Under the pieces are notes generated by a model. It did not search any database, had not been told where the DNA came from, and saw only the letters and a list, made by a program, of their open reading frames with translations. Shown here in pieces: positions 8,599 to 17,536 of a stretch of DNA of 32,081 nucleotides. The first letter of the stretch is position 1. Every line of letters starts with the position of its first letter. The stretch comes from Opitutia bacterium (lineage in GTDB: Bacteria; Verrucomicrobiota; Verrucomicrobiia; Opitutales; Seribacteraceae): NCBI GenBank assembly GCA_002721705.1, contig PBLJ01000058.1:1-32081 (forward strand), written 5' to 3'. Both the position numbers and the translations under genes were made by a program.

Positions 8599-10062
8599 TC
8601 AAGCGGGACGTAAAGTCGGAAAAAGAATGGTATCTCTAATGTTGGCGGCCTTGGTCAGGAAGATGACCAGTCGATCGATGCCGAGTCCCATCCCTCCTGC
8701 CGGAGGCATCCCGTGCTCGAGGGCCAGCAGAAAGTCTTCGTCGAGAGCTTGAGTTTCCTCCCCCACTTGACGCTCGAAGGCTTCTCGCTGAATGAAAGGA
8801 TCATTTTGTTCGGAATAAGCGGGCGCGATTTCCTGACCGTTTATGCAAAGCTCGAAAACATCGATGGTAGTGGGATCATCCTGGGTGATCTTGGCCAGCG
8901 GACAAAGCTCGCGTGGTATGTGCGTGACGAAGGTCGGCTGAACGAGGGTGTGCTCAATGATTTTCTCGAAAACGTCGTTGGTAATCTCGTAATCCTCCAA
9001 GTCCGGATCTACCTCGATTTTCAACTCCTTGGAGCATTCGAGTTTGGCGGCAACAGGCAAGTCGAACCAATCGTCGCGCCCTGTGGCTTCGACAATGAGG
9101 TCCTTGTATTTGGCCTCTCTCCAATCCCCGCCAAGTTCGATAACGTCGCCTTCCGGCCGTTCGATGGTCAACGTACCGATTGCTTTTTCAGCAACGCGCT
9201 GAATCAGGGAACGGGTAAGCTCCATCATCCCACGATAATCCGAATAAGCTTGGTACGCCTCGAGCATGGTGAACTCCGGATTGTGACGCCGCGACAGGCC
9301 TTCATTGCGAAAGACGCGACCGATTTCAAATACGCGATCGAAACCTCCCACAAGCATTCGCTTGAGATGGAGTTCCAGAGCTATGCGCAAGTTGAAATCG
9401 CAGGACAAGGCGTTGAAATGGGTTTCAAACGGTCTGGCAGCGGCTCCACCGGAAACGGATTGGAGCATGGGAGTTTCCACTTCGAGAAACTCACGCTCCC
9501 AAAGAAATTCACGAATTTCACGAATGATTGCGCTGCGAGCTTTGAAGCGGTCTCGGGATTCCTCGTTGACCACGAGGTCGAGATAACGCTGACGATAGAT
9601 TTGCTCGTTATCCGTCAAACCGTGCCATTTCTCTGGAAGAGGACGAAGGGATTTTGAAACCAAGGTGTATTCCTCGGCTCGCACGGTAATTTCTCCGGTC
9701 CTTGTGCGAAACAATTTCCCACGCACCCCGATAAAATCGCCGAGGTCGAGTTTCTTGAAGGCAGCGTACTCGTCTTCGCCGATGGCGTCCCTCCGAACGT
9801 AGGCCTGTATCTGACCGTCGCGATCAAGCAACTTGAGGAAAGTCGCCTTGCCCATCAGCCGGAAGGTCACGATCCGGCCGGCCACGCAAACTTCGGGGCC
9901 CTCTTCCTCTTCCTCGGGCAAAAGCGCTTTTGCCTGCACCGAGGTATGAGATTGGTCGCAGTTGTCGGCAAAGGGATTTTGTCCCTGCTCGCGCAGGGCA
10001 TCCAGTTTGGTCTTGCGGACAGCGAACAAGTCGCTGGTGTCTTCTGTCGTAGATTCGCTCAC
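8599..10062 (-). CDS. lysS: Lysyl-tRNA synthetase, class II
   Basis: LysS charges tRNA-Lys with lysine in the cytoplasm. The 487-residue length is normal. An N-terminal OB-fold anticodon-binding domain (around VCVAGRIVTFRLMGKATF) precedes the class II catalytic core. Motif 2 is seen at about residues 245-275 (EIGRVFRNEGLSRRHNPEFT) and motif 3 at about 455-465 (GMGLGIDRLVIF). The C-terminus RDTILFPTLRP is typical of bacterial LysS. The start is GTG at 10062 (MSESTTED), 18 bases after the stop of the upstream cyclase gene, so the two are probably co-transcribed. No strong Shine-Dalgarno is visible. The enzyme appears complete. Confidence 0.97.
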   Translation of the reverse strand: MSESTTEDTSDLFAVRKTKLDALREQGQNPFADNCDQSHTSVQAKALLPEEEEEGPEVCVAGRIVTFRLMGKATFLKLLDRDGQIQAYVRRDAIGEDEYAAFKKLDLGDFIGVRGKLFRTRTGEITVRAEEYTLVSKSLRPLPEKWHGLTDNEQIYRQRYLDLVVNEESRDRFKARSAIIREIREFLWEREFLEVETPMLQSVSGGAAARPFETHFNALSCDFNLRIALELHLKRMLVGGFDRVFEIGRVFRNEGLSRRHNPEFTMLEAYQAYSDYRGMMELTRSLIQRVAEKAIGTLTIERPEGDVIELGGDWREAKYKDLIVEATGRDDWFDLPVAAKLECSKELKIEVDPDLEDYEITNDVFEKIIEHTLVQPTFVTHIPRELCPLAKITQDDPTTIDVFELCINGQEIAPAYSEQNDPFIQREAFERQVGEETQALDEDFLLALEHGMPPAGGMGLGIDRLVIFLTKAANIRDTILFPTLRPA

Positions 10063-10080
10063 GTAAAAAAGAATGGAGCC

Positions 10081-12069
10081 TCAGTAATCAATGTATCCCG
10101 GTCTTTGCAAGAGGTATATCGGAGAATTCCCAAAGGATTTGGCCAATTCGACGTTTCCGACGTACTCGAAATCAAAATCGTGCCCACGAAAGGTCAACAA
10201 GGCGGCCACCGTCTCGGACACGTACACGCAACCGGGCAAAGCGATTGGTTCAATGCGGGCGGCATTGTTGACGTGACGCCCAAAGAAATTCGTTTTCTTG
10301 AGGAGAGGATCCCGAATCGCGTAAGCGGGTCCGGCATGCAAGGCGATACGAGCGTTGAACCCTACGGGAAGACCTTTGTCCTCCCATTTCGTGTTGACGA
10401 TGAAATCGCGTAAGTCCAAGGCCATGTTCAAGCCGTCTCCCAATTGGTCGAATACCGCAAAAATGCTGTCACCCCAAGTATTTATGAAGCGAGGCGGAGT
10501 GGCTAATCCCGCCATGATCTCGGCGATGCCCCCCAGAAAATACTCCGCATAGGCAGGGTTTGTGTCATCAGGCAATTTACTGTAACCTTCTACGTCGGCA
10601 AAGAGCATGGTCTTGACCTCGCGGCGAGCCTTGGCGACGGAAGGTGATTGTGGAGACTCGAAGGTAGCTTCGGAAGGAAGGGAAGGTTTCTCGGGAACAG
10701 GTGATTTGGTCCCAGTAAGATCTAGCTCGGCAAGGATGCGTTTGAGATCGATTCGAATAGGCTCTCCAAAACGGGCTCTCCAACGATTAATGAGATGTCC
10801 GGTACCTCCAACGCCTCCCTCGTCACCATCCCAAACCGTCAACAAATGAGGATCTTCAGCCAAGTTGCGACTCCTCATCGAGGCGAAACCGGCAAATACT
10901 TCATTGCAAAGGCTGAAGAGTTCGTCCTCTCCAAGGTAACCACCATCCGTTACGTAGTGAATGGTTACGGCTGGGTGGGCCATGATCGTTTCAAAGCGCG
11001 TCACCCATGCATCTCCTGCATGGCTGACGCTCGCCTCAATGAAGTCCCTACTGTTGAAAGGAAGAAAGACGTGAACCTCCCCGTCTCGAGCCAACATGCA
11101 TTCAACGAACAAGATGTCGGCTCCACAGGCAACCGAACTGTAACCAAAGTTGGCTCCGATTCTTTCGAGTTCAGCCTCCATTTCCTTACGAACCTGAGCC
11201 TCTGCTGCGGGAGGAAAGCGAATGGCCGCATCAGGCATGTCGATCATATGCCCGGAGAATGCCACCACTCCCGCCATGGGGAAGACGTTGGCGATTTGAT
11301 CACGAGCCCCGTAAAGATCCGCGATCTTAATCGCTTGGGAACAAGTTGTGGCGATTTGAGCAGGCGTGGCTCCCTTGAAGGACACTGCTGCCTGGTAAGC
11401 GGTGGTGGCGTCTTGCAGATGCCCATAGATTAATTGGGCTTCGGCGGCCGTTGCCAATACCCAGTAATCGGATGCCTTGGATCGAACGAGGTCTTGGCAA
11501 ATCTTCAACGCCTGCTTGGCGTATTCACGAGCCTCCTCATATTTACGCAAGGCAACGAAATACAGAAAGGCTACGTTTATGCATGGGTAATAATGCTTGT
11601 TTCCGCTGCGGCTGGCCTTGAGAGTTCCCAAACTGGTGGTCGCCAAGCCTTTTTTATAATATTCGATGGCTAGGGCGGCATATTCGTTCTTTTTTTCGGC
11701 ATCGGCTGCATATCCCCAAAGATCCTTGTAGCAACTGGCGAGCAAACTATAGGTTTCAACGTCATGGTGGCTCTCCAGAAGGTCCTCGAGAAGAATGGAA
11801 GCCCTCAAGGGGGACCCTGCGTTTTTCAAGGCCAAGCCCGCCTTTTGGGAAAGCAACTTGTTGGCCGGGAAAGTATCCAAGCCCTTGTTCGCGATATCAT
11901 AGGCAAGCAACGATTCACCAACGTCTATGGCCTGTTCGCAAAGATTGAGGTATGAGCTTGGATGAGCCCTTTCATGATCGAAACTGTCCCATTCCGAACG
12001 CAGGTTGCAGGTACGACGCAGGGGACCTGAGGACGTTCCTACTTTGGTCGTTTCAGATTCAGCGTTCAC
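10081..12069 (-). CDS. Class III nucleotide cyclase with N-terminal TPR and central SLOG-like domain
   Basis: A 662-residue, apparently cytosolic protein. Residues about 40-250 are helical repeats rich in Ala/Tyr pairs, consistent with a TPR / TRAFs-binding-type region. A central alpha/beta region (about 270-430) holds VAFSGHMID, SSVACGADILFVECML and DGEVHVFLPFNSRDF, resembling a SLOG-type nucleotide-sensing fold. The C-terminus (about 485-660) is a class III cyclase: FADVEGYS (metal ligand Asp492), NTWGDSIFAVF (second metal Asp534) and VNNAARIEP (transition-state Asn/Arg). The two residues that normally select adenine (Lys and Asp) both appear to be Asn here (NTWGD and NFFG), so the product nucleotide is uncertain. 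GTG start at 12069. It lies just upstream of lysS. The domain order suggests a sensor that makes a cyclic nucleotide. Confidence 0.88.
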   Translation of the reverse strand: MNAESETTKVGTSSGPLRRTCNLRSEWDSFDHERAHPSSYLNLCEQAIDVGESLLAYDIANKGLDTFPANKLLSQKAGLALKNAGSPLRASILLEDLLESHHDVETYSLLASCYKDLWGYAADAEKKNEYAALAIEYYKKGLATTSLGTLKASRSGNKHYYPCINVAFLYFVALRKYEEAREYAKQALKICQDLVRSKASDYWVLATAAEAQLIYGHLQDATTAYQAAVSFKGATPAQIATTCSQAIKIADLYGARDQIANVFPMAGVVAFSGHMIDMPDAAIRFPPAAEAQVRKEMEAELERIGANFGYSSVACGADILFVECMLARDGEVHVFLPFNSRDFIEASVSHAGDAWVTRFETIMAHPAVTIHYVTDGGYLGEDELFSLCNEVFAGFASMRSRNLAEDPHLLTVWDGDEGGVGGTGHLINRWRARFGEPIRIDLKRILAELDLTGTKSPVPEKPSLPSEATFESPQSPSVAKARREVKTMLFADVEGYSKLPDDTNPAYAEYFLGGIAEIMAGLATPPRFINTWGDSIFAVFDQLGDGLNMALDLRDFIVNTKWEDKGLPVGFNARIALHAGPAYAIRDPLLKKTNFFGRHVNNAARIEPIALPGCVYVSETVAALLTFRGHDFDFEYVGNVELAKSFGNSPIYLLQRPGYIDY

Positions 12070-12103
12070 GGTAAATCAAGGCGACAACTGAAACGCACAT
12101 GGG

Positions 12104-12121
12104 GCTCGGGGTCAACCGAGC
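12104..12121 (-). terminator. Hairpin just downstream of rpsU
   Basis: GCTCGG (12104-12109) pairs with CCGAGC (12116-12121) around a six-base loop. It begins about nine bases after the rpsU stop and lies before the cyclase GTG. No T-tract follows, so it may be a factor-dependent terminator, an mRNA-stabilising 3' structure, or part of the cyclase leader. Confidence 0.35.
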
Positions 12122-12130
12122 TCTTGAGAA

Positions 12131-12331
12131 CTAGCGGTTCTCGTATTTCAACCGCACCATGTTGTTGAATGCGGCCAACTTGGACTTGCGGCGCTTCTCA
12201 TCCGAGGGTTTCTCGAAGTATCTCTTGGCGCGGGCATCACGCAATACACCTTCACGATCAAGGCGTTTCTTCATACGACGGAGAGCTCGATCCATTGTCT
12301 CTCCTTTGCGAATTTTGATTTCAACTGGCAT
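12131..12331 (-). CDS. rpsU: 30S ribosomal protein bS21
   Basis: bS21 sits on the 30S platform near the anti-Shine-Dalgarno helix and helps initiation. ATG at 12331 gives a 66-residue protein starting MPVEIKIRKGE, the usual bS21 N-terminus and length. The body is rich in Arg and Lys (ALRRMKKRLDREGVLRDARA; YFEKPSDEKRRKSK). An upstream in-frame ATG would add 13 residues unlike any S21 and would overlap the promoter candidate, so I chose the internal start. No Shine-Dalgarno precedes it. It lies between dnaE and the cyclase with its own promoter and a 3' hairpin, so it is probably a separate transcription unit. Confidence 0.95.
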   Translation of the reverse strand: MPVEIKIRKGETMDRALRRMKKRLDREGVLRDARAKRYFEKPSDEKRRKSKLAAFNNMVRLKYENR

Positions 12332-12356
12332 TGGTAGGAATTGATAAAAGCCAACA

Positions 12357-12386
12357 ATTAGATCATTCACGCCCCTGTTTGGTCAA
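12357..12386 (-). promoter_or_regulatory. Sigma-70-like promoter for rpsU
   Basis: Read on the minus strand, TTGACC (12386-12381) is followed by an 18-bp spacer and TCTAAT (12362-12357), each matching five of six consensus positions. Transcription would begin near 12350, leaving a leader of about 20 bases before the ATG at 12331. This is the best-formed promoter I found in the window. Confidence 0.5.
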
Positions 12387-12421
12387 ACCTATTATGTAGT
12401 CAAAAAAGGAATCAAAGAGGA

Positions 12422-15400
12422 TCAGGAATATCTTTTCTTCATTTCGGGCAATGGCTCGAAGGTAATGGTGGCTCCGACAACTGCAGGATGAGCTCGCAGT
12501 TTTCCAAACAGACTAGGAGTAAGCTTGAGACGGAGAGATTCCGGCATTTCGACCGATATGATGGATTCGGGAGCGAAACGCAGTCCCAGTTTAACCGCCG
12601 TGTCCCCGGGTTCAGCGTCCATGCAACTGCGCAAAGTTTGCAAGAACCCGTCGACGTCCTTTTTCGTGTCGATTACCCAACCGACCTGCCGAATCAATCG
12701 AGTAAGAGCCACCTCCGCCACCCAGGCTTGCTGCGCGCTTATGCGAACTTCGCCATTGGAGGAGCTCGCCTCGCCCTGCACCACGAGGGTATCGCCATCA
12801 CGAAGGTTTTTCCCATATTTCTCAAATGCCTCGGGAAACATATTGATGGAAAGGACAAATTCCTTTGCCTCGAGTTTAAAACGAGCCCATGGGCGGTTGT
12901 CACGACGAGCAAATCGTTTCGTGCAATCCGAAACCACGCCGCAAAGTCGAAAAGCTCTTCGTTTTTCGAGTATTTCAAGATCCTCGGGATGGAGGTTGCA
13001 AGCAACTTGGGCAAGACCATGCAAAGCATCCACGGGATGACCGGAAAGGTAGAATCCAAGTAGTTCCTTTTCGTATCTCAGTTTTTCGAGCGCGTTGAAC
13101 TCCGCATCGGTGCCGGAAGTGGCGTCAGTTGGCACCTTTTCGACTGCTCGATTGGTCGGTTCTCCACTGACGTCGCCGATGGCATCAAGAAAGTTCTCCT
13201 GTCCTGCTGCACGATCTTTTTGACGAAGAGCCACTTCGCCGAGCGCTCGATCCATGTCGGCCAACAATGCCACCCTGCTTTCACCAAGCGAATCAAAAGC
13301 CCCTGTCTTGACCAAACATTCGAGTACCCGCTTATTGACGGCTTTTTGGTCCAGCCTTTCGGCTAAGTCATTGAAGTTAGCGTAAGGTCCCGCGTTTTCT
13401 CGTTCGGACACGATGACTCCAGAAGCCGCGTCACCAACTCCTTTGACTGCGGCCAGACCGAATCGAATGGACCCGACTCCATCTCCTTGCGGAAGAGGAG
13501 TGAAATCTTCGTGGGATTCATTGACGTCCGGGCCCAGTACTTGAATGTCCATGTTGGAGCACTCGGAGATGAAGTGGGAGACCTTGTCGGAATTGCCCAA
13601 TTCACTGGAAAGGGCGGCGGCCATGAATTCCACCGGATAGTTCGCCTTGAGGTAAGCGGTTTGGTAGCTGATGATCCCATAGGCGGCCGAATGGGATTTA
13701 TTGAAACCGTAACCAGCGAATTTCTCCAAGACGTCGAAGATCTTGTTGGCTTTCCCTTCCGGAATTTCATGTCGTTCCTTGGCTCCAGCGACAAAGGCTT
13801 TTCGTTGCTTGGCCATTTCCTCGGGCTTTTTCTTGCCCATGGCTCGCCGGAGAATGTCGGCTCCTCCAAGTGTATAGCCAGCAATGATGCGCGCCGCTTC
13901 CATCACCTGCTCCTGATAGACCATTACCCCGTAGGTTTCTCTACAAAGCTCCTCTAACAAGGGATGTGGGTACTTGATCTTGGACGGATCTTCCTTGCCC
14001 TTCAAATAGTCGGGAATCCACTCCATCGGGCCAGGACGATACAGAGCGATGAGAGCGATGATTTCGTCGACGTTTGAAATCGTCATCTGTCGGCAAAGCC
14101 TCCGCATGCCGTCGGATTCCAACTGAAAAACACCGATGGTCTTGGCTTCGTTCAACAACTGAAAAGTAGGTTCGTCCTCAAGGGGTATGTCTTCGATTTT
14201 AAAACCGGGATGATTGGTGGTTCGTCGAAGATTTTTCTCGGCATCTGAAATTACGGTTAGGGTCTTGAGTCCAAGGAAATCCATCTTCAACAAACCAAGC
14301 TGCTCAACCGGATCCTTGGGAAACTGGGTAGTCAAGATGCCGTCCTGGGTGGTAAGCGGAACCAACTCGCGGAGAGGCCGGTCGGCTATGATCACTCCTG
14401 CCGCATGTGTCCCGACGTTTCGCACCATGCCTTCGATGACCTTGCCGACGTCGACGATTTCACGGGCGATGGGATTGTTCTCGTACTCTCTTCGGAAATC
14501 GGGGCTTTTCTTGATCGACTCCTCGAGTGTGACGTTCAGGTCGTCGGGCACCATTTTAGCCAAACGATCCGCTTCAGCAAAAGGAAGGTCCTTCACTCGA
14601 GCCACGTCGCGCACCACCATTTTGGCTCCAAAGGTGCCGAAGGTGACGATGTTGGCTACGCACTCTCGACCATATTTTTCTCTTACGTACTCGATGACTT
14701 CACCTCTGCGTCTCATACAGAAATCGATGTCGAAATCGGGTGGGGAAACACGTTCGGGGTTAAGAAACCTCTCGAAGAGCAAACCGAATCGAAGAGGGTC
14801 GATATCCGTAATGCCAAGCAAATAGGCGACTAGGCATCCAGCGCCCGATCCTCGCCCTGGTCCTACGGGAATGCCTTGCCCGCGAGCCCAGACTATGAAA
14901 TCGGCGACGATAAGAAAGTAGTCGTTGAATCCCGCCTCGTCGATAACACCCAATTCGTAATCGATTCGCTCGCTCAGTTGGATCGTCTTTGCTTTGTCCT
15001 CAGCATCTTCTTCTCGGTCGTCGGGTTCCAAGTAAGCCGCGCCGTAACGACTTTCCATGCCTTTCCGGCAAAGACTGAGCAAATAGGAAGCATTGTCTGA
15101 AAAGTTAGATGAAATCTCCACCGGCAAGGAAAAGACCGGGTAATTGTTTTCCCCAAATGGAAGTTTCAGTTCACACATCTCAGCCACCGCAAAGACGTTT
15201 GTCACCGATTCGGGAACTTCCGAAAAGAGAGCGTCCATTTCTTCCCGAGACTTCAAGTAAAACTGACGCCCCGGATAGCGCATGCGCTTCTCATCGGCGA
15301 TCTTGGAACCGGTCTGGATGCACAAAAGGGCGTCATGGGGCTCCCAATCCTCGCTGTTGACGTAATGAACGTCGTTGGAGGCAATCAATTTCAAGTCGAA

Positions 15401-16003
15401 TTCCTGAGCCAACTGAATCAAGCCGGGAACGATTTTCTCCTGTTCGGGTATTCCGTGGCTATGGAGTTCGACAAAATAATTCTCCTTGCCGAAGATATCC
15501 ACGAATTCACCCATGGCTTTCCGAGCCCCCTCGAAATCGTCGTGGAGAAGCAATTGCGGAACCCTCCCCTGCAAGCAACCGGTGAACCCGATTAATCCTT
15601 CCGCTTTTTCAGATAGCTTTTCCAAATCAGTCCTCGGACGATAATAAAACCCGTTGACGTGAGCGTCCGAAACCAGGTCTGAAAGGTTTTTGTAGCCCTG
15701 GAAATTCTTTGCCAGCAGACCAAGGTGATAATTAACGTGCTTGTCCCGGCCTGGCCGCTCCACGTTTTTGTGGTCGGTTACCAAGTAAGCCTCGCAGCCG
15801 ATGATCGGCTTGATACCGTTCCTCTCCGCATGCTTCATGAAGGAAACCGCTCCAAACAAATTGCCATGGTCGGTTAACGCCATGGCTGACATGCCCATGC
15901 TCTTGGCTTTCTCCAATAACCTGTCCACACGACAACACCCATCGAGAAGACTAAAATCCGAATGGACGTGCAAGTGCACGAAGTCTCGATCCTTATTGGC
16001 CAT
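12422..16003 (-). CDS. dnaE: DNA polymerase III alpha subunit
   Basis: Replicative polymerase, about 1193 residues from ATG 16003. I prefer this to the TTG six bases earlier because GAAGG lies nine bases upstream of the ATG. The N-terminal PHP domain has HLHVHSDFS (His10, His12), TDHGN, GCEAY, HSHGIPEQ and SNDVHY, so its metal ligands appear kept. The polymerase core shows GPGRGSGAGCLVAYLLGI, the catalytic PDFDIDF (Asp423/425/427), the third acidic residue in LLKMDFLGLKTL, and ALYRPGPMEWIP. The helix-hairpin-helix region includes FNKSHSAAYGIISYQTAYL. An OB-fold and a C-terminal clamp-loader-binding region follow. Length and motifs indicate a DnaE1-type enzyme, not PolC. The upstream permease ends 115 bases away. 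Confidence 0.97.
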   Translation of the reverse strand: MANKDRDFVHLHVHSDFSLLDGCCRVDRLLEKAKSMGMSAMALTDHGNLFGAVSFMKHAERNGIKPIIGCEAYLVTDHKNVERPGRDKHVNYHLGLLAKNFQGYKNLSDLVSDAHVNGFYYRPRTDLEKLSEKAEGLIGFTGCLQGRVPQLLLHDDFEGARKAMGEFVDIFGKENYFVELHSHGIPEQEKIVPGLIQLAQEFDLKLIASNDVHYVNSEDWEPHDALLCIQTGSKIADEKRMRYPGRQFYLKSREEMDALFSEVPESVTNVFAVAEMCELKLPFGENNYPVFSLPVEISSNFSDNASYLLSLCRKGMESRYGAAYLEPDDREEDAEDKAKTIQLSERIDYELGVIDEAGFNDYFLIVADFIVWARGQGIPVGPGRGSGAGCLVAYLLGITDIDPLRFGLLFERFLNPERVSPPDFDIDFCMRRRGEVIEYVREKYGRECVANIVTFGTFGAKMVVRDVARVKDLPFAEADRLAKMVPDDLNVTLEESIKKSPDFRREYENNPIAREIVDVGKVIEGMVRNVGTHAAGVIIADRPLRELVPLTTQDGILTTQFPKDPVEQLGLLKMDFLGLKTLTVISDAEKNLRRTTNHPGFKIEDIPLEDEPTFQLLNEAKTIGVFQLESDGMRRLCRQMTISNVDEIIALIALYRPGPMEWIPDYLKGKEDPSKIKYPHPLLEELCRETYGVMVYQEQVMEAARIIAGYTLGGADILRRAMGKKKPEEMAKQRKAFVAGAKERHEIPEGKANKIFDVLEKFAGYGFNKSHSAAYGIISYQTAYLKANYPVEFMAAALSSELGNSDKVSHFISECSNMDIQVLGPDVNESHEDFTPLPQGDGVGSIRFGLAAVKGVGDAASGVIVSERENAGPYANFNDLAERLDQKAVNKRVLECLVKTGAFDSLGESRVALLADMDRALGEVALRQKDRAAGQENFLDAIGDVSGEPTNRAVEKVPTDATSGTDAEFNALEKLRYEKELLGFYLSGHPVDALHGLAQVACNLHPEDLEILEKRRAFRLCGVVSDCTKRFARRDNRPWARFKLEAKEFVLSINMFPEAFEKYGKNLRDGDTLVVQGEASSSNGEVRISAQQAWVAEVALTRLIRQVGWVIDTKKDVDGFLQTLRSCMDAEPGDTAVKLGLRFAPESIISVEMPESLRLKLTPSLFGKLRAHPAVVGATITFEPLPEMKKRYS

Positions 16004-16118
16004 CGCCAATACCCTTCAACGATACCGGCAATCCTTTCAAGGCGAAGTTGCGCACGTTGCCAAAAATTCATCCATAATGAGAACGTGGCGCAGTTGCCTA
16101 GAAGGAAAACTGATTGCG

Positions 16119-17393
16119 TTAGGTTTCGGCAAGAGCAGCTTCGGACTCTTGAGCCCCTTGGACTAAATACTTGTGACGAAGCAACCGCCAAGCGATAATC
16201 AGGAAAGCCGTCAGGGGAATAGCTGCAATCATGCCAAGGAGCCCATTGAGCGCCGTGCCCCAGAAGAAGATGGACAAGATGACGACGACTGGATGCATCC
16301 CGGTCTGACGACCCATTATTTTCGGCGTGAGATAATAACCTTCAAGTAGTTGCACCACTGCAAATGCTCCAAGGCAAAAGCCCAATGTGTCCAAACCACC
16401 GTCTTGTTGAAAATATGCCAGAGGAACGACTACGGACAAGCCTACAATGGAACCAAGGTAAGGGACGATATTAAGAAATCCGAAAAGGAGCCCCAAAGCC
16501 AATCCAAACTCGAGACCAGCCCAGTAGAAGCCCAAGCCATAGAGAGAGCCCATGACCATTGCTATGATCAACTGTCCTCGGAAAAAGGCGACGACGATGG
16601 TCACGAACTCCCGCATCAAAAACATGACGTCGGCTCGCAAGGAGGGTCGCAAGAAACCAAATTCTTCCTCTATTTGATCGAACAAATTCCGCCGCATGCC
16701 CAAGAAATAAAACATGTAAATAGGAATGATCGCCAGATAGGTAAGCTTTTCAAAGAAGGATATCAGGAACGTCTTTGCCTTGAGTAACGCTTCACTCGCT
16801 TTTTTTGCCAAAACCTCGGCATCTTCCTTTTTCTCGGCATTTTGCGCTTCCTGCTTCTCTTCCGCTCTCGCTTTCTCCTCCTCGCTCATTGCGTCCTCAT
16901 GGATTTCCGGCGGTTCTCCATCCAAGTTGAAGACGCTGCCCAAGGACTCGTTGAATTCCAACATCAACGCTTCAAACATGCCTCTGGCTTTTTCAGGCAA
17001 CCATTCATCGACTGTTTCCTTTATCTGACGAGGCCATTCCGGAGCGCTTTCAGCCAATTGCTCGACTTGCTCCACCACTTTGGGGGCAACCATCCAGATC
17101 CCGATAGCCGCAGAGGAAATGACCAAAAGGTATAGCACTAAAACCGAAGAAACTCTACTCAAGCCCAGATGTTTCTCCAAAAATGAGACTACGGGAAGCA
17201 ACATGATGGTCAAGATGCCTGACACCGCCAAAGGCCAAATCACTCCACTAAAAAAGGAGAAAACTTGGGAAAAAGCCCAAATGACCAATCCTAATAAAAA
17301 GATGAATACGACGGCCGCCGCGAAGCAAACGACAACCCCCACGAAACGACGTTCCCTAGGAGTCAAGATCATGGATGATTCTTTATCGTTCAT
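16119..17393 (-). CDS. AI-2E family (PerM/YdiK-type) transporter with acidic/basic cytoplasmic insert
   Basis: The 424-residue inner-membrane protein has the AI-2E/PerM family layout: an N-terminal TM pair, a third TM near VLYLLVISSAAIGIWMVAP, a soluble middle region, and four to five C-terminal TMs with the family signature GFLNIVPYLGSIVGL. Members include putative autoinducer-2 exporters and Na+/H+ antiporters, so the substrate cannot be stated. A highly charged segment (about 157-200, starting EEEKARAEEKQEAQ) interrupts the soluble middle region and is likely an added coiled coil. ATG at 17393 follows a TAA by one base, with no visible Shine-Dalgarno. The gene is divergent from the protease gene. 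Confidence 0.9.
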   Translation of the reverse strand: MNDKESSMILTPRERRFVGVVVCFAAAVVFIFLLGLVIWAFSQVFSFFSGVIWPLAVSGILTIMLLPVVSFLEKHLGLSRVSSVLVLYLLVISSAAIGIWMVAPKVVEQVEQLAESAPEWPRQIKETVDEWLPEKARGMFEALMLEFNESLGSVFNLDGEPPEIHEDAMSEEEKARAEEKQEAQNAEKKEDAEVLAKKASEALLKAKTFLISFFEKLTYLAIIPIYMFYFLGMRRNLFDQIEEEFGFLRPSLRADVMFLMREFVTIVVAFFRGQLIIAMVMGSLYGLGFYWAGLEFGLALGLLFGFLNIVPYLGSIVGLSVVVPLAYFQQDGGLDTLGFCLGAFAVVQLLEGYYLTPKIMGRQTGMHPVVVILSIFFWGTALNGLLGMIAAIPLTAFLIIAWRLLRHKYLVQGAQESEAALAET

Positions 17394-17536
17394 TTATATG
17401 CCGCAAACTGTTGCCTTGCCTTTGAAGCCAATCAACAAGTAAGACTGGATCATAACCATCGATTGGAACAGTCTTCTTGGCAAGTCAATCGAAACACCCT
17501 ACTCTTTTCATTCACCCTTGTCGACCGAGATTCATT

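Noticed and set aside
8713..9657. 314-residue open frame opposite lysS
   Set aside because: It lies wholly antisense to a clearly real lysS and shows no family motif.
10795..11433. 212-residue open frame opposite the cyclase gene
   Set aside because: Antisense to the central domain of the cyclase; composition is not protein-like and no start site is seen.
17478..17506. Promoter TTGGCA / TACTCT before the protease gene
   Set aside because: Spacing of 17 bp is right, but the -10 matches only three of six positions.
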